Assembly (NCBI GenBank): GCA_027490195.1 | Contig: JAIXYN010000055.1 | Span: forward strand, 1-64,000 | Source of the DNA: Verrucomicrobiaceae bacterium | GTDB taxonomy: Bacteria; Verrucomicrobiota; Verrucomicrobiia; Verrucomicrobiales; Verrucomicrobiaceae | Length of the DNA stretch: 64,000 nucleotides | Direction of reading: 5' to 3' | Shown here: in pieces, positions 25,130-33,888 of the stretch | How positions within the stretch are numbered: the first letter of the stretch is position 1 | How the letters are laid out: every line of letters starts with the position of its first letter | Program-made: the position numbers and the translations under genes | Notes under the pieces: model-generated | What the model was told of the DNA's origin: nothing | Database searches by the model: none | What the model saw: the letters and a program-made list of their open reading frames with translations, nothing else

Positions 25130-27481
25130 ATGCTAAGCCGTACACTCATCACTCTCCTGCTCTGCACTGCCGCCAGCCATGCGGCGGTGGACTACACCAC
25201 GCAGATCAAACCGCTGCTGCAACAGCACTGCGTGAAATGCCACGGTGCCACGACGCAGAAATCCCAATTCAGGCTCGACACCGCCGCCGCTGCACGCACT
25301 GGCGGCAAGCATGGCGCCAGCCTGCCCGATCTCCTTGTGCAGGTCGTCGCAGGGACTCACGCTGAAATCCCGCAGATGCCCTACAAGCGCGGGCCGCTGG
25401 ATTCTGCACAGATAGCGCTGATTAGGCAGTGGGTGGCTGAAGGTGCGCATGCTCCCGCAGAGGAAACTCCGAGCGATGACCGGCACTGGGCTTTCATCGC
25501 GCCGGTCAAAGCACCGCTACCAACTGGTGAAGCCAAACATCCCATTGATGCTTTTATCCGCGCCCGCCTTGCCAAAGAGGGCCTTGAACCCTCGCCGCCC
25601 GCCGCTCCTGCCACGCTCATTCGCCGCCTGCATCTCGACATCACCGGGCTGCCGCCGACGCCTGCTGAAGTCGCGGCTTTTCTCAAGCAACCGGCATCCA
25701 GCACCCAGGATTTGGTCACGAGGCTGCTCGCCTCCAAACACTACGGCGAACGCTGGGGGCGCTGGTGGCTCGATCAAGCCCGCTATGGTGACAGCAATGG
25801 CTACAGCATCGACGCACCGCGCAGCATGTGGCCGTATCGCGATTACGTGGTCAATGCCTTGAACCAGGACAAGCCCTTTGATCAGTTCACGCTGGAACAA
25901 CTCGCGGGGGACATGCTGCCCAAGCCTTCGCGAGATCAGCTCATCGCCACTGGCTTCAATCGCAACACGCAGATCAATCAGGAGGGCGGCATCGACAAAG
26001 AGCAGTTCCGCATCGAGAGCATTTTTGATCGCGTGGCCACCACCGGCACGGTCTGGCTCGGCCTCACCATCGGCTGTGCGCAGTGCCACGACCACAAGTT
26101 CGACCCCATCAGCCACCGCGAGTACTATCAGTTCTTCGCCTTTCTCAACAACCAGGACGAGCCAACGCTTCCCGTCCCCGATCCCGGCCAGGATCTCGAC
26201 AAGCTGAAGGGCGAGCATGCGCAGGTGCTCAAGCAGATCGATGCGCACATCAAGGCGAGAATCGCCGTGCTGCAAGAGTGGGAAAAGACCCTCGGCGACC
26301 AATCCAAAAAACTGGTTGATGCCGAAGCGCTCAAGTCACTGGCCAAGCCCACCGCCAAACGCGGTGCCGCTGATCAGCGCATTCTATTCAAAGCCATGAC
26401 CGGCACGTCTGACAGCGTCTTCAATCCGCTCTATGACCGCCACCTTGAACTCGACAACATCTTCAAGAACGGCACCACCACCCTCGTGATGAAGGAACTG
26501 CCACAGCCGCGAAAAACCACACTGTTCATCAAGGGCGATTTCACGCGTCCTGCCGAAGAGGTGCAGCCCGGGGTACTCGCGGTCCTGCCGCCTCTGCCCG
26601 CAGGTGCCAAGGCCGATCGCCTGGCCCTCGCGCACTGGATCATCGACCCAAAGAACCCGCTGACCGCTCGCGTCATCGTGAACCGCGTCTGGCAGCAATA
26701 CTTCGGCCAGGGACTTGTCTCGACGGAAAATGATTTCGGCACAATGGGTCGCCTGCCCAGCCACCCCGAACTGCTCGACTGGCTCGCTGTCGATTTCATG
26801 GAGCACGGCTGGAGTCTCAAGTATCTGCACAAGCTCATCGTCACCAGCGCGACGTATCAGCAGTCTTCAGTCGTTGGGCATGCGCAATCCCTTATTGATG
26901 CCAACAATGAGCTGCTCTGGAGGCAAAACCGACTGCGCCTGGATGCCGAAGTGATACGGGATGTGTGCCTCGCAGCCAGCGGTCTGCTTGTCCCCAAAAT
27001 GGGTGGTGCGCCCGTGTATCCCCCGATTCCCGAAGGCGTCATGTCGCTGGGGCAGGTCAAACGCGCCTGGCCTCTCAGCAAGGGCAGTGATCGCTACCGG
27101 CGCGGCATTTACACCTTCATCTTCCGCGCCACTCCTCCGCCCGCGCTCAGCGTTTTCGATGCTCCCGATGGTTTCAGCACCTGCACGCGCCGCATTCGCA
27201 GCAATACGCCACTGCAGGCCCTCACCCTGCTCAACGACAGCGCCTATGTCGAGTTCGCGCAGGCTTTGGCCGCACGCCTGATCAAGGAAGCCAAAACCGA
27301 CGAGGCTCGCATCGCCCAGGCCTCTCAGCTTTGCCTCTCCCGCCAGCCGCACGAAAGCGAACGCCGGGCGCTTATTCGCCTGCTTGCTGCCGAACGAAAA
27401 GAGAATGCCACTGAGGCTCAAGCCTGGCAGGCTGTCGCTCGCGTACTGCTCAATCTGGACGAGACGATCACGCGGGAGTAG
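25130..27481 (+). CDS. PSCyt1 / DUF1549 / DUF1553 protein (compact form)
   Basis: A 783-aa exported protein of the same architecture as the 14427 gene but without its ~400-residue insert. The start at MLSRTLITLLLCTAASHA (25130) gives a signal peptide; the longer frame would read through the upstream terminator. The cytochrome domain has CVKCH (34-38). DUF1549 includes RYGDSNGYSIDAPRSMWPYRDYVV-like residues and IGCAQCHDHKFDPI. DUF1553 ends with FSTCTRRIRSNTPLQALTLLN. No DUF1501 gene follows; the next gene is convergent fic. Confidence 0.9.
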   Translation: MLSRTLITLLLCTAASHAAVDYTTQIKPLLQQHCVKCHGATTQKSQFRLDTAAAARTGGKHGASLPDLLVQVVAGTHAEIPQMPYKRGPLDSAQIALIRQWVAEGAHAPAEETPSDDRHWAFIAPVKAPLPTGEAKHPIDAFIRARLAKEGLEPSPPAAPATLIRRLHLDITGLPPTPAEVAAFLKQPASSTQDLVTRLLASKHYGERWGRWWLDQARYGDSNGYSIDAPRSMWPYRDYVVNALNQDKPFDQFTLEQLAGDMLPKPSRDQLIATGFNRNTQINQEGGIDKEQFRIESIFDRVATTGTVWLGLTIGCAQCHDHKFDPISHREYYQFFAFLNNQDEPTLPVPDPGQDLDKLKGEHAQVLKQIDAHIKARIAVLQEWEKTLGDQSKKLVDAEALKSLAKPTAKRGAADQRILFKAMTGTSDSVFNPLYDRHLELDNIFKNGTTTLVMKELPQPRKTTLFIKGDFTRPAEEVQPGVLAVLPPLPAGAKADRLALAHWIIDPKNPLTARVIVNRVWQQYFGQGLVSTENDFGTMGRLPSHPELLDWLAVDFMEHGWSLKYLHKLIVTSATYQQSSVVGHAQSLIDANNELLWRQNRLRLDAEVIRDVCLAASGLLVPKMGGAPVYPPIPEGVMSLGQVKRAWPLSKGSDRYRRGIYTFIFRATPPPALSVFDAPDGFSTCTRRIRSNTPLQALTLLNDSAYVEFAQALAARLIKEAKTDEARIAQASQLCLSRQPHESERRALIRLLAAERKENATEAQAWQAVARVLLNLDETITRE

Positions 27482-27493
27482 TGCGGCAGGCAT

Positions 27494-28306
27494 TCAAGCC
27501 CACCTCTGCCGTTGGAGTTCCTGCACTTCGTCCATCAGCGCAGAAGAAGCCGTCATCCATCCGGCGCAGTGCGCATGGAAGCGGGCAAGTATATCTTGAT
27601 CGCCCTCCAGCACGGAACCACTGCGAAGACTACCGCTGGCAAGTTGCCATGTGGCGAGAGATTCAATGTAGTCGAGCCTATGCTCCGTAGGCACCAGAAT
27701 GGGCAGACTTCCTTTTTCAATAACTGGCACGTTGGCGACCAATCGGGCGAGACGGCCATTTCCGTCGGCATAGGGATGGATGCGAACCAAAGTGGCGTGA
27801 CTCCAGGTATATGCGTCCAACGCAGAAACTGTGGGATCGCTTCGGCGCGTGGCGAAACCATTGAGCCATTCGCGCATGAGTGCTGGCACCTGCTCGGGCG
27901 TAGCGTAGGTGTCATTGATCACGGTCCTACCGCCTTGTTTGGCGAGGGTGGAATTGGGCTCGCGTTTCCATGCGCCTACGGGTTTCAAATAATCCACCTC
28001 CACACTGGTCTGAATGACCGTATGCAGCGCATGCAAGTCTGCCTCCGTGAGCGGGCGGGATTCAGTAATCAGGCGATACAGCAGCTCGATGGCGCGGCTG
28101 TGGCCCAGCACCTCATTGTGATGCGCGAGCGGCTTCCCTGCAATGGTCAGGCCGTATTGGAGGAGACCAAGCGTCTCGCCTTCATTGAGGGTGTTTCCTT
28201 CCAGTGCCGTGGAGGTATGCGTCCAGCGCACGCGCAGCTTCTGCATGAAAACCTCCCGCAGATCGGGATCCAGATCGCGGAGAGTTGGGATGAAGCGCTC
28301 GATCAT
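27494..28306 (-). CDS. fic: Fic domain protein (predicted AMP-transferase)
   Basis: A 270-aa protein. The Fic active-site loop is HPYADGNGR (about 177-185), with catalytic His and the anion-binding GNGR intact, so it should transfer AMP (or a related group) to a protein hydroxyl. The inhibitory helix motif S/T-x-x-x-E-G/N is seen at about 32-38 (STALEGN), N-terminal to the Fic core, making it a class II auto-inhibited enzyme. The flap before it is normal. The target is unknown. It is convergent with the DUF1553 gene (12-bp gap). Confidence 0.9.
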   Translation of the reverse strand: MIERFIPTLRDLDPDLREVFMQKLRVRWTHTSTALEGNTLNEGETLGLLQYGLTIAGKPLAHHNEVLGHSRAIELLYRLITESRPLTEADLHALHTVIQTSVEVDYLKPVGAWKREPNSTLAKQGGRTVINDTYATPEQVPALMREWLNGFATRRSDPTVSALDAYTWSHATLVRIHPYADGNGRLARLVANVPVIEKGSLPILVPTEHRLDYIESLATWQLASGSLRSGSVLEGDQDILARFHAHCAGWMTASSALMDEVQELQRQRWA

Positions 28307-28396
28307 CCTTTCAAACTACAGCAAGCATGAGTTGCAGGCAAAGGGGATGTGGCCGCGAAGAGCCGCGTCTTATTGGTGCATGACTCCATGACCTCC

Positions 28397-29038
28397 TCAC
28401 GGAGGAGGCAGAGGCACATCATTCACCCTAGGCGCAGCGGGCTTGGGGTACCCACTTGGGATCGGTGTGGCAGGCGGGGGGAGAATCGGATTGGGCGGCA
28501 GGCCCGTCTGGACAGGCGGGGCATTCATATTTTGACGTTGCTGCATACCCCGGCCTTGATTCGGTGCTGTAGACTGCTGGGTGGGAATGGCACTCCTGAC
28601 CTCGACTGGCGGAGAGGCGGCGACATCGGCAAAACTGATCCATCCGGCCTGATCTCCCTTTTGCAATTGAATGCGAGTCTTGTCCACGCTCTCGCCGGGT
28701 TTGACGGCACGGATCTTGATGCCCATTTCATTTTCCGAGCCAATGCGTGCCTCCATGACCTGCGAGGTGGTGCGGTCCACCAGCACGGCGACAACACCGC
28801 CGTCGATCTCATAGATGCCGGAGAGGCTGAGGCTATCGGTGAAGTTTGGCCCCGTCGGTGCATCGGGTGAGGGCAGATCTTTTGTGGTGAAGATGGAGCG
28901 CTCCCACAAAGGAGCGAACTGCTGAAGCTTTGGAAACGGCACGGGGGTTGCTTCCTGTTCCTTTGGCTCCTGAGCAGATGCCTGAGGGGCCAACACAGCC
29001 AACCCCAGAAGAGAGAATGTGAACGTGGAAAGTTTCAT
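28397..29038 (-). CDS. GspC/PilP-like periplasmic protein, end of gsp operon
   Basis: A 213-aa exported protein. A signal peptide (MKLSTFTFSLLGLAVLAPQASA) is followed by a ~90-residue beta-rich domain (about 55-140: FTDSLSLSGIYEIDGGVVAVL...) arranged like the homology region of GspC or PilP, which docks the inner-membrane platform to the secretin. A Pro/Gln/Asn-rich tail follows. It lies 2 bp behind the GspM-like gene. GspC identity is inferred from position and domain style. Confidence 0.5.
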   Translation of the reverse strand: MKLSTFTFSLLGLAVLAPQASAQEPKEQEATPVPFPKLQQFAPLWERSIFTTKDLPSPDAPTGPNFTDSLSLSGIYEIDGGVVAVLVDRTTSQVMEARIGSENEMGIKIRAVKPGESVDKTRIQLQKGDQAGWISFADVAASPPVEVRSAIPTQQSTAPNQGRGMQQRQNMNAPPVQTGLPPNPILPPPATPIPSGYPKPAAPRVNDVPLPPP

Positions 29039-29040
29039 GG

Positions 29041-29622
29041 CTATTTTGTTTTGCTGACCTTGGGCACTGATTTCTCACGGTAGAACTGCGAGAACTCGAC
29101 CTCGGCATTGATGGTCTTGTTGGTGCCGCTGGGATTGATCTGCATGCGGGTGATACCAAGGAAACTCTGCGGCTGCTGCAGTGCGCGCAGCCAGCCGAAG
29201 AATGCCTGCTCCGACACACCGGTGAGCGTGATCTTCACGGTGGCTTTGTCAAAGTAGCCTATGGTTTCCTCCAGCGGCAGGCCATCGGGCCCAAGGACGC
29301 GTGCGGCTTCGATGAATTCCTTGCCGCCGATGCTGAGGCCGGTTTTATCCGCCTGGCTAGTGATGACCTCCAGCAACTTGGCTGAAGCCTCCTGGCGGCT
29401 GGTGAAATTTGGGCAGTGCTCTTCAATCCAGCCGTACTTGTCCGCCCAATCCGCGCCCTGCGAGATGGCGAGGTTCATATCGCCGAGACGATCACGCAGC
29501 GTGTCGTTCTCCTCGCGAATAGCCGAGTAATTGTTGAAGGCGTACATGAGTCCGCCGCCGCCAATGATGACGAGGAACAGGAAGGCAAAAACGCCGAGGA
29601 GCACTTTCTCACTCTTCTTCAT
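29041..29622 (-). CDS. GspM/PilO-like assembly protein
   Basis: A 193-aa protein with an N-terminal membrane helix (LLGVFAFLFLVIIGGGGLMYAF), a heptad-like segment (IREENDTLRDRLGDM) and a ferredoxin-like periplasmic domain that ends KSVPKVSKTK. It is the pattern of GspM/PilO, which with GspL forms the inner-membrane platform. It overlaps the GspL-like gene by 4 bp, the standard L-M order. Confidence 0.65.
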   Translation of the reverse strand: MKKSEKVLLGVFAFLFLVIIGGGGLMYAFNNYSAIREENDTLRDRLGDMNLAISQGADWADKYGWIEEHCPNFTSRQEASAKLLEVITSQADKTGLSIGGKEFIEAARVLGPDGLPLEETIGYFDKATVKITLTGVSEQAFFGWLRALQQPQSFLGITRMQINPSGTNKTINAEVEFSQFYREKSVPKVSKTK

Positions 29623-30836
29623 TCGCCCAGTCCTCCCTTAAGCTCAAAGCTGGCGCTGCCGTCGCTGGCAAAGGCTGGCGGTGGCCCGTTCAATGCGAAA
29701 GGAGCCAGGGCTTCGATCGACTTGAGTTCCTGGGTGTACTTGAATGCTAGGGTAGCGTCAGGCATGCGCCCACGCAGACTCATACGCTCCGGCGTCCATT
29801 CCCAATGCGTGATGGAGACCTCCTTGGAAGATTCGGGCTCCATCAAATGAAGCAGGACCTGCTGCGGCCAGGTGGTGGGATCCACGGCAGGCGCGACCTC
29901 TTTCCATGCTTTTTTGTGGTCCATGACTCGTGCAGCTCGCGGCGTGAGATCAGCGACTTTTTCACGCAGCAGGTTGCGTTCCTGCATGGCCAGTGACGTC
30001 AACGTGGCGACGAGGGCAATCGCCGCAGCGATCACCGTTCCGGCCGCCAGAACCATGAAGCGTGTCTTTGCGCGGCTTGTCTGGCTTTGACGCTCCGAGA
30101 TCAGGTCCTGCGGCATCAGCAGGCTGGTGCCACGCTCAGGCATCGTCGGTGCCGGCATGTCACAGCGGTAAGCGGCCAAACCGGTGACGCGCTGGATCTG
30201 CTCAACATCCCCTTCATCAATCCAAAGCACGATGCTTTCGAGACGTCCGAGCACACCTTGGAAGCCTAGCTGCAGGCAGATGTTGTTGAGTTCCGCCAGT
30301 GAATTGCCATCCAGTTTGTTTGCTGACAGCGGTGTGCAATAGATCAGCTGCGACCCACTGGTGATGGCGACGACGAGACGACCCAGCTCACGAAAAATCG
30401 TGAGGCTGTTTTGCACCATCGGGTAGCACAGCGCATGGAGCGTGACTTCATCCGGCAGTCGTGCGTTGTCGGTGAGAGGTGTCGGCAAATCTTTGAGTGA
30501 GAGGATGCGCGTGAGATACGCGCCTTCCTTCCCCTGCATGTTGCGCACCTGTACACCGGTCTCGTTGTCCTCGGCCTTGATGCCCATGCGTTCGAGATGC
30601 AGCAGCCCCATGCTGCGCAGATGCTCGGGCTGCCCCTTCAGCCAGGCGGGCAGCGCCCAAAAATGTACTGCGGGAAGAGCGAGGACACGATATTGTGCAT
30701 CTTTGCCAAATCTGGCACCTTCAGCACTTAGTTCGGTATTCAGCATGCATGCAGCGCCTTCGGCACCCATCCAGCTTTGCCAGACGTGTGCGCCGGGGAG
30801 CAGCAGCTCGCAGGGGGTTTTACGTGTCTTTGCCAT
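29619..30836 (-). CDS. gspL: GspL-like inner-membrane platform protein
   Basis: A 405-aa protein. A cytoplasmic actin-like part (about 1-240, with ELLLPGAHVWQSWMG and RVLALPAVHFWALPAWL) is followed by one membrane helix (about 258-280, MVLAAGTVIAAAIALVATL) and a PilN-like periplasmic region. GspL recruits the GspE ATPase. The frame is open to 31151, but that part is antisense-like, so I use MAKTRKTPCELL (30836), which overlaps the gspK stop by 17 bp as is usual in this operon. Confidence 0.65.
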   Translation of the reverse strand: MAKTRKTPCELLLPGAHVWQSWMGAEGAACMLNTELSAEGARFGKDAQYRVLALPAVHFWALPAWLKGQPEHLRSMGLLHLERMGIKAEDNETGVQVRNMQGKEGAYLTRILSLKDLPTPLTDNARLPDEVTLHALCYPMVQNSLTIFRELGRLVVAITSGSQLIYCTPLSANKLDGNSLAELNNICLQLGFQGVLGRLESIVLWIDEGDVEQIQRVTGLAAYRCDMPAPTMPERGTSLLMPQDLISERQSQTSRAKTRFMVLAAGTVIAAAIALVATLTSLAMQERNLLREKVADLTPRAARVMDHKKAWKEVAPAVDPTTWPQQVLLHLMEPESSKEVSITHWEWTPERMSLRGRMPDATLAFKYTQELKSIEALAPFALNGPPPAFASDGSASFELKGGLGE

Positions 30837-31851
30837 GGGCGGGGATTTCGCCACGCCAGACGGCCTTGCCGTCTTGGGTGATGAGGATGAGTTTACGATG
30901 CAGGGGGCCGAGTGAACCGACGCTTTCGATGCGGCGGATGGGGCCAGCGAATTGAATCCATTGAGTAAGCTGAGCGACGACCTGCGGCTGAAAAACGCCC
31001 AGAAGCTGCGCCACCTGCGGCACGCTGCCGAGGCGCACGTCATCCTGCGTGTGCAGCGCTCCATCGCGACCTGCACGCAAAGTGAGCAGAGGCTGAACGC
31101 GCTCCAAAGGAAGATCGGCAAGCAGCGCGATGAGCTCTGGTCGCGCGTCATTCACATCCACGCGACCATCGCCAAAAACAGTGAACCACTCGCGCCAGTC
31201 AGGCCGCTCAATGTTGACTATGTCCATGCCGCGCACCAGAAGCATCTCCTCGACTTCTTTAAACGCACGATTGAAAGGCATGCCCTCAAAACCCAGCTTT
31301 TCGTATTCGCGTTTCTCGGCGCCATTGAGACTGACATTCTGGTCATCATCGACCCAATCCTTCAGGGCATCGCACAAGGCGGAGACAAACTGCTCCTTGA
31401 AGCCCCAACTGGTGAACAGCCTGCGCAGCAGCACCTTGTCACCACTCTTGAGGAGGTGATTGGCATTTAGCCGCGCCTCCTCGGCCACGAGCTTAACGTT
31501 GTAGCCACCGCCGTCGTCTGCATTGAAGTGCAGGAGGGGATCATCCTCCCGCATGACGGGATGCCGCGCCACCTCGATGCCCATTTGTGCATAACGTTTG
31601 GCAAAAATGCGCCCACGCATCGTGCGGGTGTACTGGGAGTCTGCCTGCAGAGACTTCGCTCCGGCAAACATGACCATGCCCAGAATCGCGATCATCCAAA
31701 ACACCACGATGAGAGCTGAACCGCGCTGCAAAGACGCATGACGAAGGGTGGATGACGAAGGAATGACAAAGCCCGAATGACGAGCGTGGACTTCCTGAGG
31801 AGCAGCGCTGCTCATCTTTCGGTCTTCGGTCATTGCAAGATCATGCGTCAT
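30820..31851 (-). CDS. gspK: GspK-like minor pseudopilin with a long leader
   Basis: A 343-aa protein. The prepilin-type helix RGSALIVVFWMIAILGMVMF and the large globular region with two helix-hairpin-helix-like stretches (VNDARPELIALLADLPLERV; LGSVPQVAQLLG) are characteristic of GspK, which caps the pseudopilus tip. The start at 31851 is fixed by the ATGA overlap with gspJ. This leaves a ~42-residue leader (GspK leaders are usually short) made largely of DNA that resembles the AATGACGAA repeat. TTG at 31731 is an alternative start that would give a normal leader. Confidence 0.72.
   Translation of the reverse strand: MTHDLAMTEDRKMSSAAPQEVHARHSGFVIPSSSTLRHASLQRGSALIVVFWMIAILGMVMFAGAKSLQADSQYTRTMRGRIFAKRYAQMGIEVARHPVMREDDPLLHFNADDGGGYNVKLVAEEARLNANHLLKSGDKVLLRRLFTSWGFKEQFVSALCDALKDWVDDDQNVSLNGAEKREYEKLGFEGMPFNRAFKEVEEMLLVRGMDIVNIERPDWREWFTVFGDGRVDVNDARPELIALLADLPLERVQPLLTLRAGRDGALHTQDDVRLGSVPQVAQLLGVFQPQVVAQLTQWIQFAGPIRRIESVGSLGPLHRKLILITQDGKAVWRGEIPAHGKDT
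31732..31851. repeat. REP-like palindrome inside the gspK 5' end
   Basis: Left arm about 31732-31763 (AGACGCATGACGAAG..., with ATGACGAAG repeated) and right arm about 31820-31850 (TCTTCGGTCATTGC..., ATGCGTCAT) form an imperfect inverted repeat. It shares the ATGACGAA core with the repeat at 13502-13621. Confidence 0.55.
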
Positions 31852-32528
31852 TGTGGAGGAGTAGCCTGGGGCGCGCTGGTGGGAACGCTGGTCTGAGCGA
31901 GATCGTTCGCGATCCAAAAGATGTACTCGTGCTCACGCGGGTCGGCGGTGAAGGCAAACTTGAGCTTCATGAAGAGTGGCGGCTGCGACTGTTTTTTTGG
32001 GTCCCAACTGGTGTACCATTTCTTTCCCTCCGGCTCATAGAACTGCCACTGCATCTGCTTGAGCCCTTCGAGGATCGGCAATTCGGCAATGAGGTTGAAT
32101 TCATCCGGCGTGCGTGCCTTGGGGTTGAGCTTGAAGTGACGCACCATGAGGCTGAGATCCTTGGTCTCGCGATTGCGCACAACGCCGAACTCGACGGCGT
32201 CGGCCAGCTTCAAATGACGCTCCCAGGCGAACGGCATATGGCCTCCTGCAATGAACAGATTGCCCGAGGCACCGCGTGCCACCTTCTCCAGCCCGGCGGA
32301 GAGCTGGATGCCGGGGTCCATGCTTTCGAGATAGTCACGCCACTGGGTGACGAAGTTGCTGATGCGCGTCTCCGCCACACGAGCGGTGCTCATGGATTTG
32401 CCCAACTGCATGGCGCCATTGGCCACGCCATAGACAGCGCTCAGAATGAAGCCGATGAGCGCCATGGCCATGATGACTTCGAGCAGCGTGAACGCGGCCT
32501 TAGATCGGACTGTTGGGCGAATACACAT
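31848..32528 (-). CDS. gspJ: GspJ-like minor pseudopilin
   Basis: A 226-aa protein with the prepilin peptidase site and helix KAAFTLLEVIMAMALIGFIL near the N-terminus (position +5 Glu conserved in FTLLE). The site lacks the usual Gly before the Phe (Ala instead), which many PilD-type enzymes accept. The globular domain is the GspJ length. It overlaps the downstream gspK by 4 bp and the upstream GspI-like gene by 29 bp. Confidence 0.72.
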   Translation of the reverse strand: MCIRPTVRSKAAFTLLEVIMAMALIGFILSAVYGVANGAMQLGKSMSTARVAETRISNFVTQWRDYLESMDPGIQLSAGLEKVARGASGNLFIAGGHMPFAWERHLKLADAVEFGVVRNRETKDLSLMVRHFKLNPKARTPDEFNLIAELPILEGLKQMQWQFYEPEGKKWYTSWDPKKQSQPPLFMKLKFAFTADPREHEYIFWIANDLAQTSVPTSAPQATPPQ

Positions 32529-32913
32529 AGGTTTCCATGCTGCGTTTCATGCGCCGCGTGCGCCCGTCATTGATCCATGCTTCGGCGCGGATGCGAAACA
32601 TGTGGTCGAGCTCGACCTTCTCTTTGTTGAAGAGTTTGACCCTCTCAATCGTGGCGATGGCGTCGATGTGGTCAGCGGTGGGATTGAAGGAAATGCTGGC
32701 CGCTTTGAACTCAGGCTGGTGTGCCACTTCGGCCAGTACGGACTCCAGCACACGCAGCACCTGAGCCTCCTGGCGTGCGGAGGTGGATGCCTTGGCGATC
32801 TCCTCAATTGCACGCGTCATGCTGACGGCCACAAGAGAGAATAACGCAAGGGCGAGAATGATTTCGAACAAGGCGAAACCATGAGCAGATGAGGATGTGC
32901 GTGTGTGTTTCAT
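32500..32913 (-). CDS. gspI: GspI-like minor pseudopilin
   Basis: A 137-aa protein with leader MKHTRTSSSAHG, then FALFEIILALALFSLVAVSM: a G/F cleavage site and +5 Glu. Its small size and position between H and J fit GspI. Short leader, normal start (ATG 32913), overlapping the upstream gene by 4 bp. Confidence 0.7.
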   Translation of the reverse strand: MKHTRTSSSAHGFALFEIILALALFSLVAVSMTRAIEEIAKASTSARQEAQVLRVLESVLAEVAHQPEFKAASISFNPTADHIDAIATIERVKLFNKEKVELDHMFRIRAEAWINDGRTRRMKRSMETYVYSPNSPI

Positions 32914-33410
32914 CCTTTGACCTGAATGGATTTGCGTTTCGCACAGGCGGTGAGCGGATCGAAACCGATCTCGATCAGTCCCGCTGGGCCAATGATGCGA
33001 ACCTCGATGGGCTCGCAGATACCACTAGGGCTAAACTCCCAGGCCTCACCGCGACCGGGCTTGCGGAAAACTTTCTCCCCCACGCGGCGCACCTGCAGCA
33101 TGCCGCTGAATTCATCACTCGTGCCAAACGCACCAGCCGTAAGCTCCATACGCACCGCCTGCTGGGTGTTGAGCGCCTGCAGCATGTTTTGCCGGGCGGT
33201 GGTTTCAATCATGGCTGCCGCGCGCCGAAGTTTGTCTTCAGCGCGCACACCGGAGATGCTGACGGTGGCAATGCCAATGATCAACAGGGTGATCGACATT
33301 GCGACAATGATCTCCAGCAAGGTAAAGCCTGCTGCGCGAGAATGACGAGAGCCACGCTGAGAGTTCAGCGTGGTTTGCACGGTCTTGGTAATGGACTGGC
33401 AGTTCGTCAT
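32910..33410 (-). CDS. gspH: GspH-like minor pseudopilin
   Basis: A 166-aa protein with the prepilin motif RAAGFTLLEIIVAMSITLLI (cleavage G/F, +5 Glu). The longer frame (to 33491) would run into gspG, so I start at MTNCQSITK (33410), 13 bp after gspG ends. This leaves a 33-residue leader, longer than usual. The C-terminal part contains a GspH-like beta-sheet pattern. Confidence 0.7.
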   Translation of the reverse strand: MTNCQSITKTVQTTLNSQRGSRHSRAAGFTLLEIIVAMSITLLIIGIATVSISGVRAEDKLRRAAAMIETTARQNMLQALNTQQAVRMELTAGAFGTSDEFSGMLQVRRVGEKVFRKPGRGEAWEFSPSGICEPIEVRIIGPAGLIEIGFDPLTACAKRKSIQVKG

Positions 33411-33423
33411 TCCGATTGAGTCC

Positions 33424-33861
33424 TTATTGTTCCCAACTGCCGATGTCGTCAGCATTGTCGGCGATGCCATCCGGACCGGCCGAATAGACATCGAAGCCGG
33501 TCTTATCCTTCACGCCGGGCCGGCGGTAGTGATAAGCGTTGCCCCACGGATCGATGGGCAGTTTTTTGAGCTTTGGACTCCAGCTTTGCGGAGTCGGGCG
33601 GCTCGTGGGCTTTTCAACAAGAGAGGAGAGTCCTTGTTCCGTCGTGGGCAGGAACATGTTGTCCACTTCATAGGCACGAAGCGCCGAGGAGATGCTGCTG
33701 ATGTTGCCTTTCGTGGTGGTTTTTTTGCCACCTTCAAGTACACCGCCGAAATTGACGATGGCAGCGCCCACAAGGAGCGCGACGATGGCGAGAACGAGGA
33801 TCATCTCGACGAGGGTGAAGCCGGACGTCGGGAGGCGTGGTTGGGTTTGAGTGTGTTTCAT
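33424..33861 (-). CDS. gspG: major pseudopilin GspG
   Basis: A 145-aa major subunit of the pseudopilus. The leader MKHTQTQPRLPTSG is cut before FTLVEMILVLAIVALLVGAA. The C-terminal part has the GspG signature YEVDNMFLPTTEQGLSSLVE and LKKLPIDPWGNAYHYR, then a calcium-site-like SAGPDGIADNADDI. This makes the cluster a type II secretion (or closely related) system rather than a type IV pilus. Confidence 0.9.
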   Translation of the reverse strand: MKHTQTQPRLPTSGFTLVEMILVLAIVALLVGAAIVNFGGVLEGGKKTTTKGNISSISSALRAYEVDNMFLPTTEQGLSSLVEKPTSRPTPQSWSPKLKKLPIDPWGNAYHYRRPGVKDKTGFDVYSAGPDGIADNADDIGSWEQ

Positions 33862-33888
33862 GAGGATGTGAGGATGAGAACCGGGCGG

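Noticed and set aside
30837-31151. N-terminal extension of the GspL-like protein (105 codons)
   Set aside because: It overlaps gspK antisense-style, is Arg/Ser/Cys-rich and unlike GspL.
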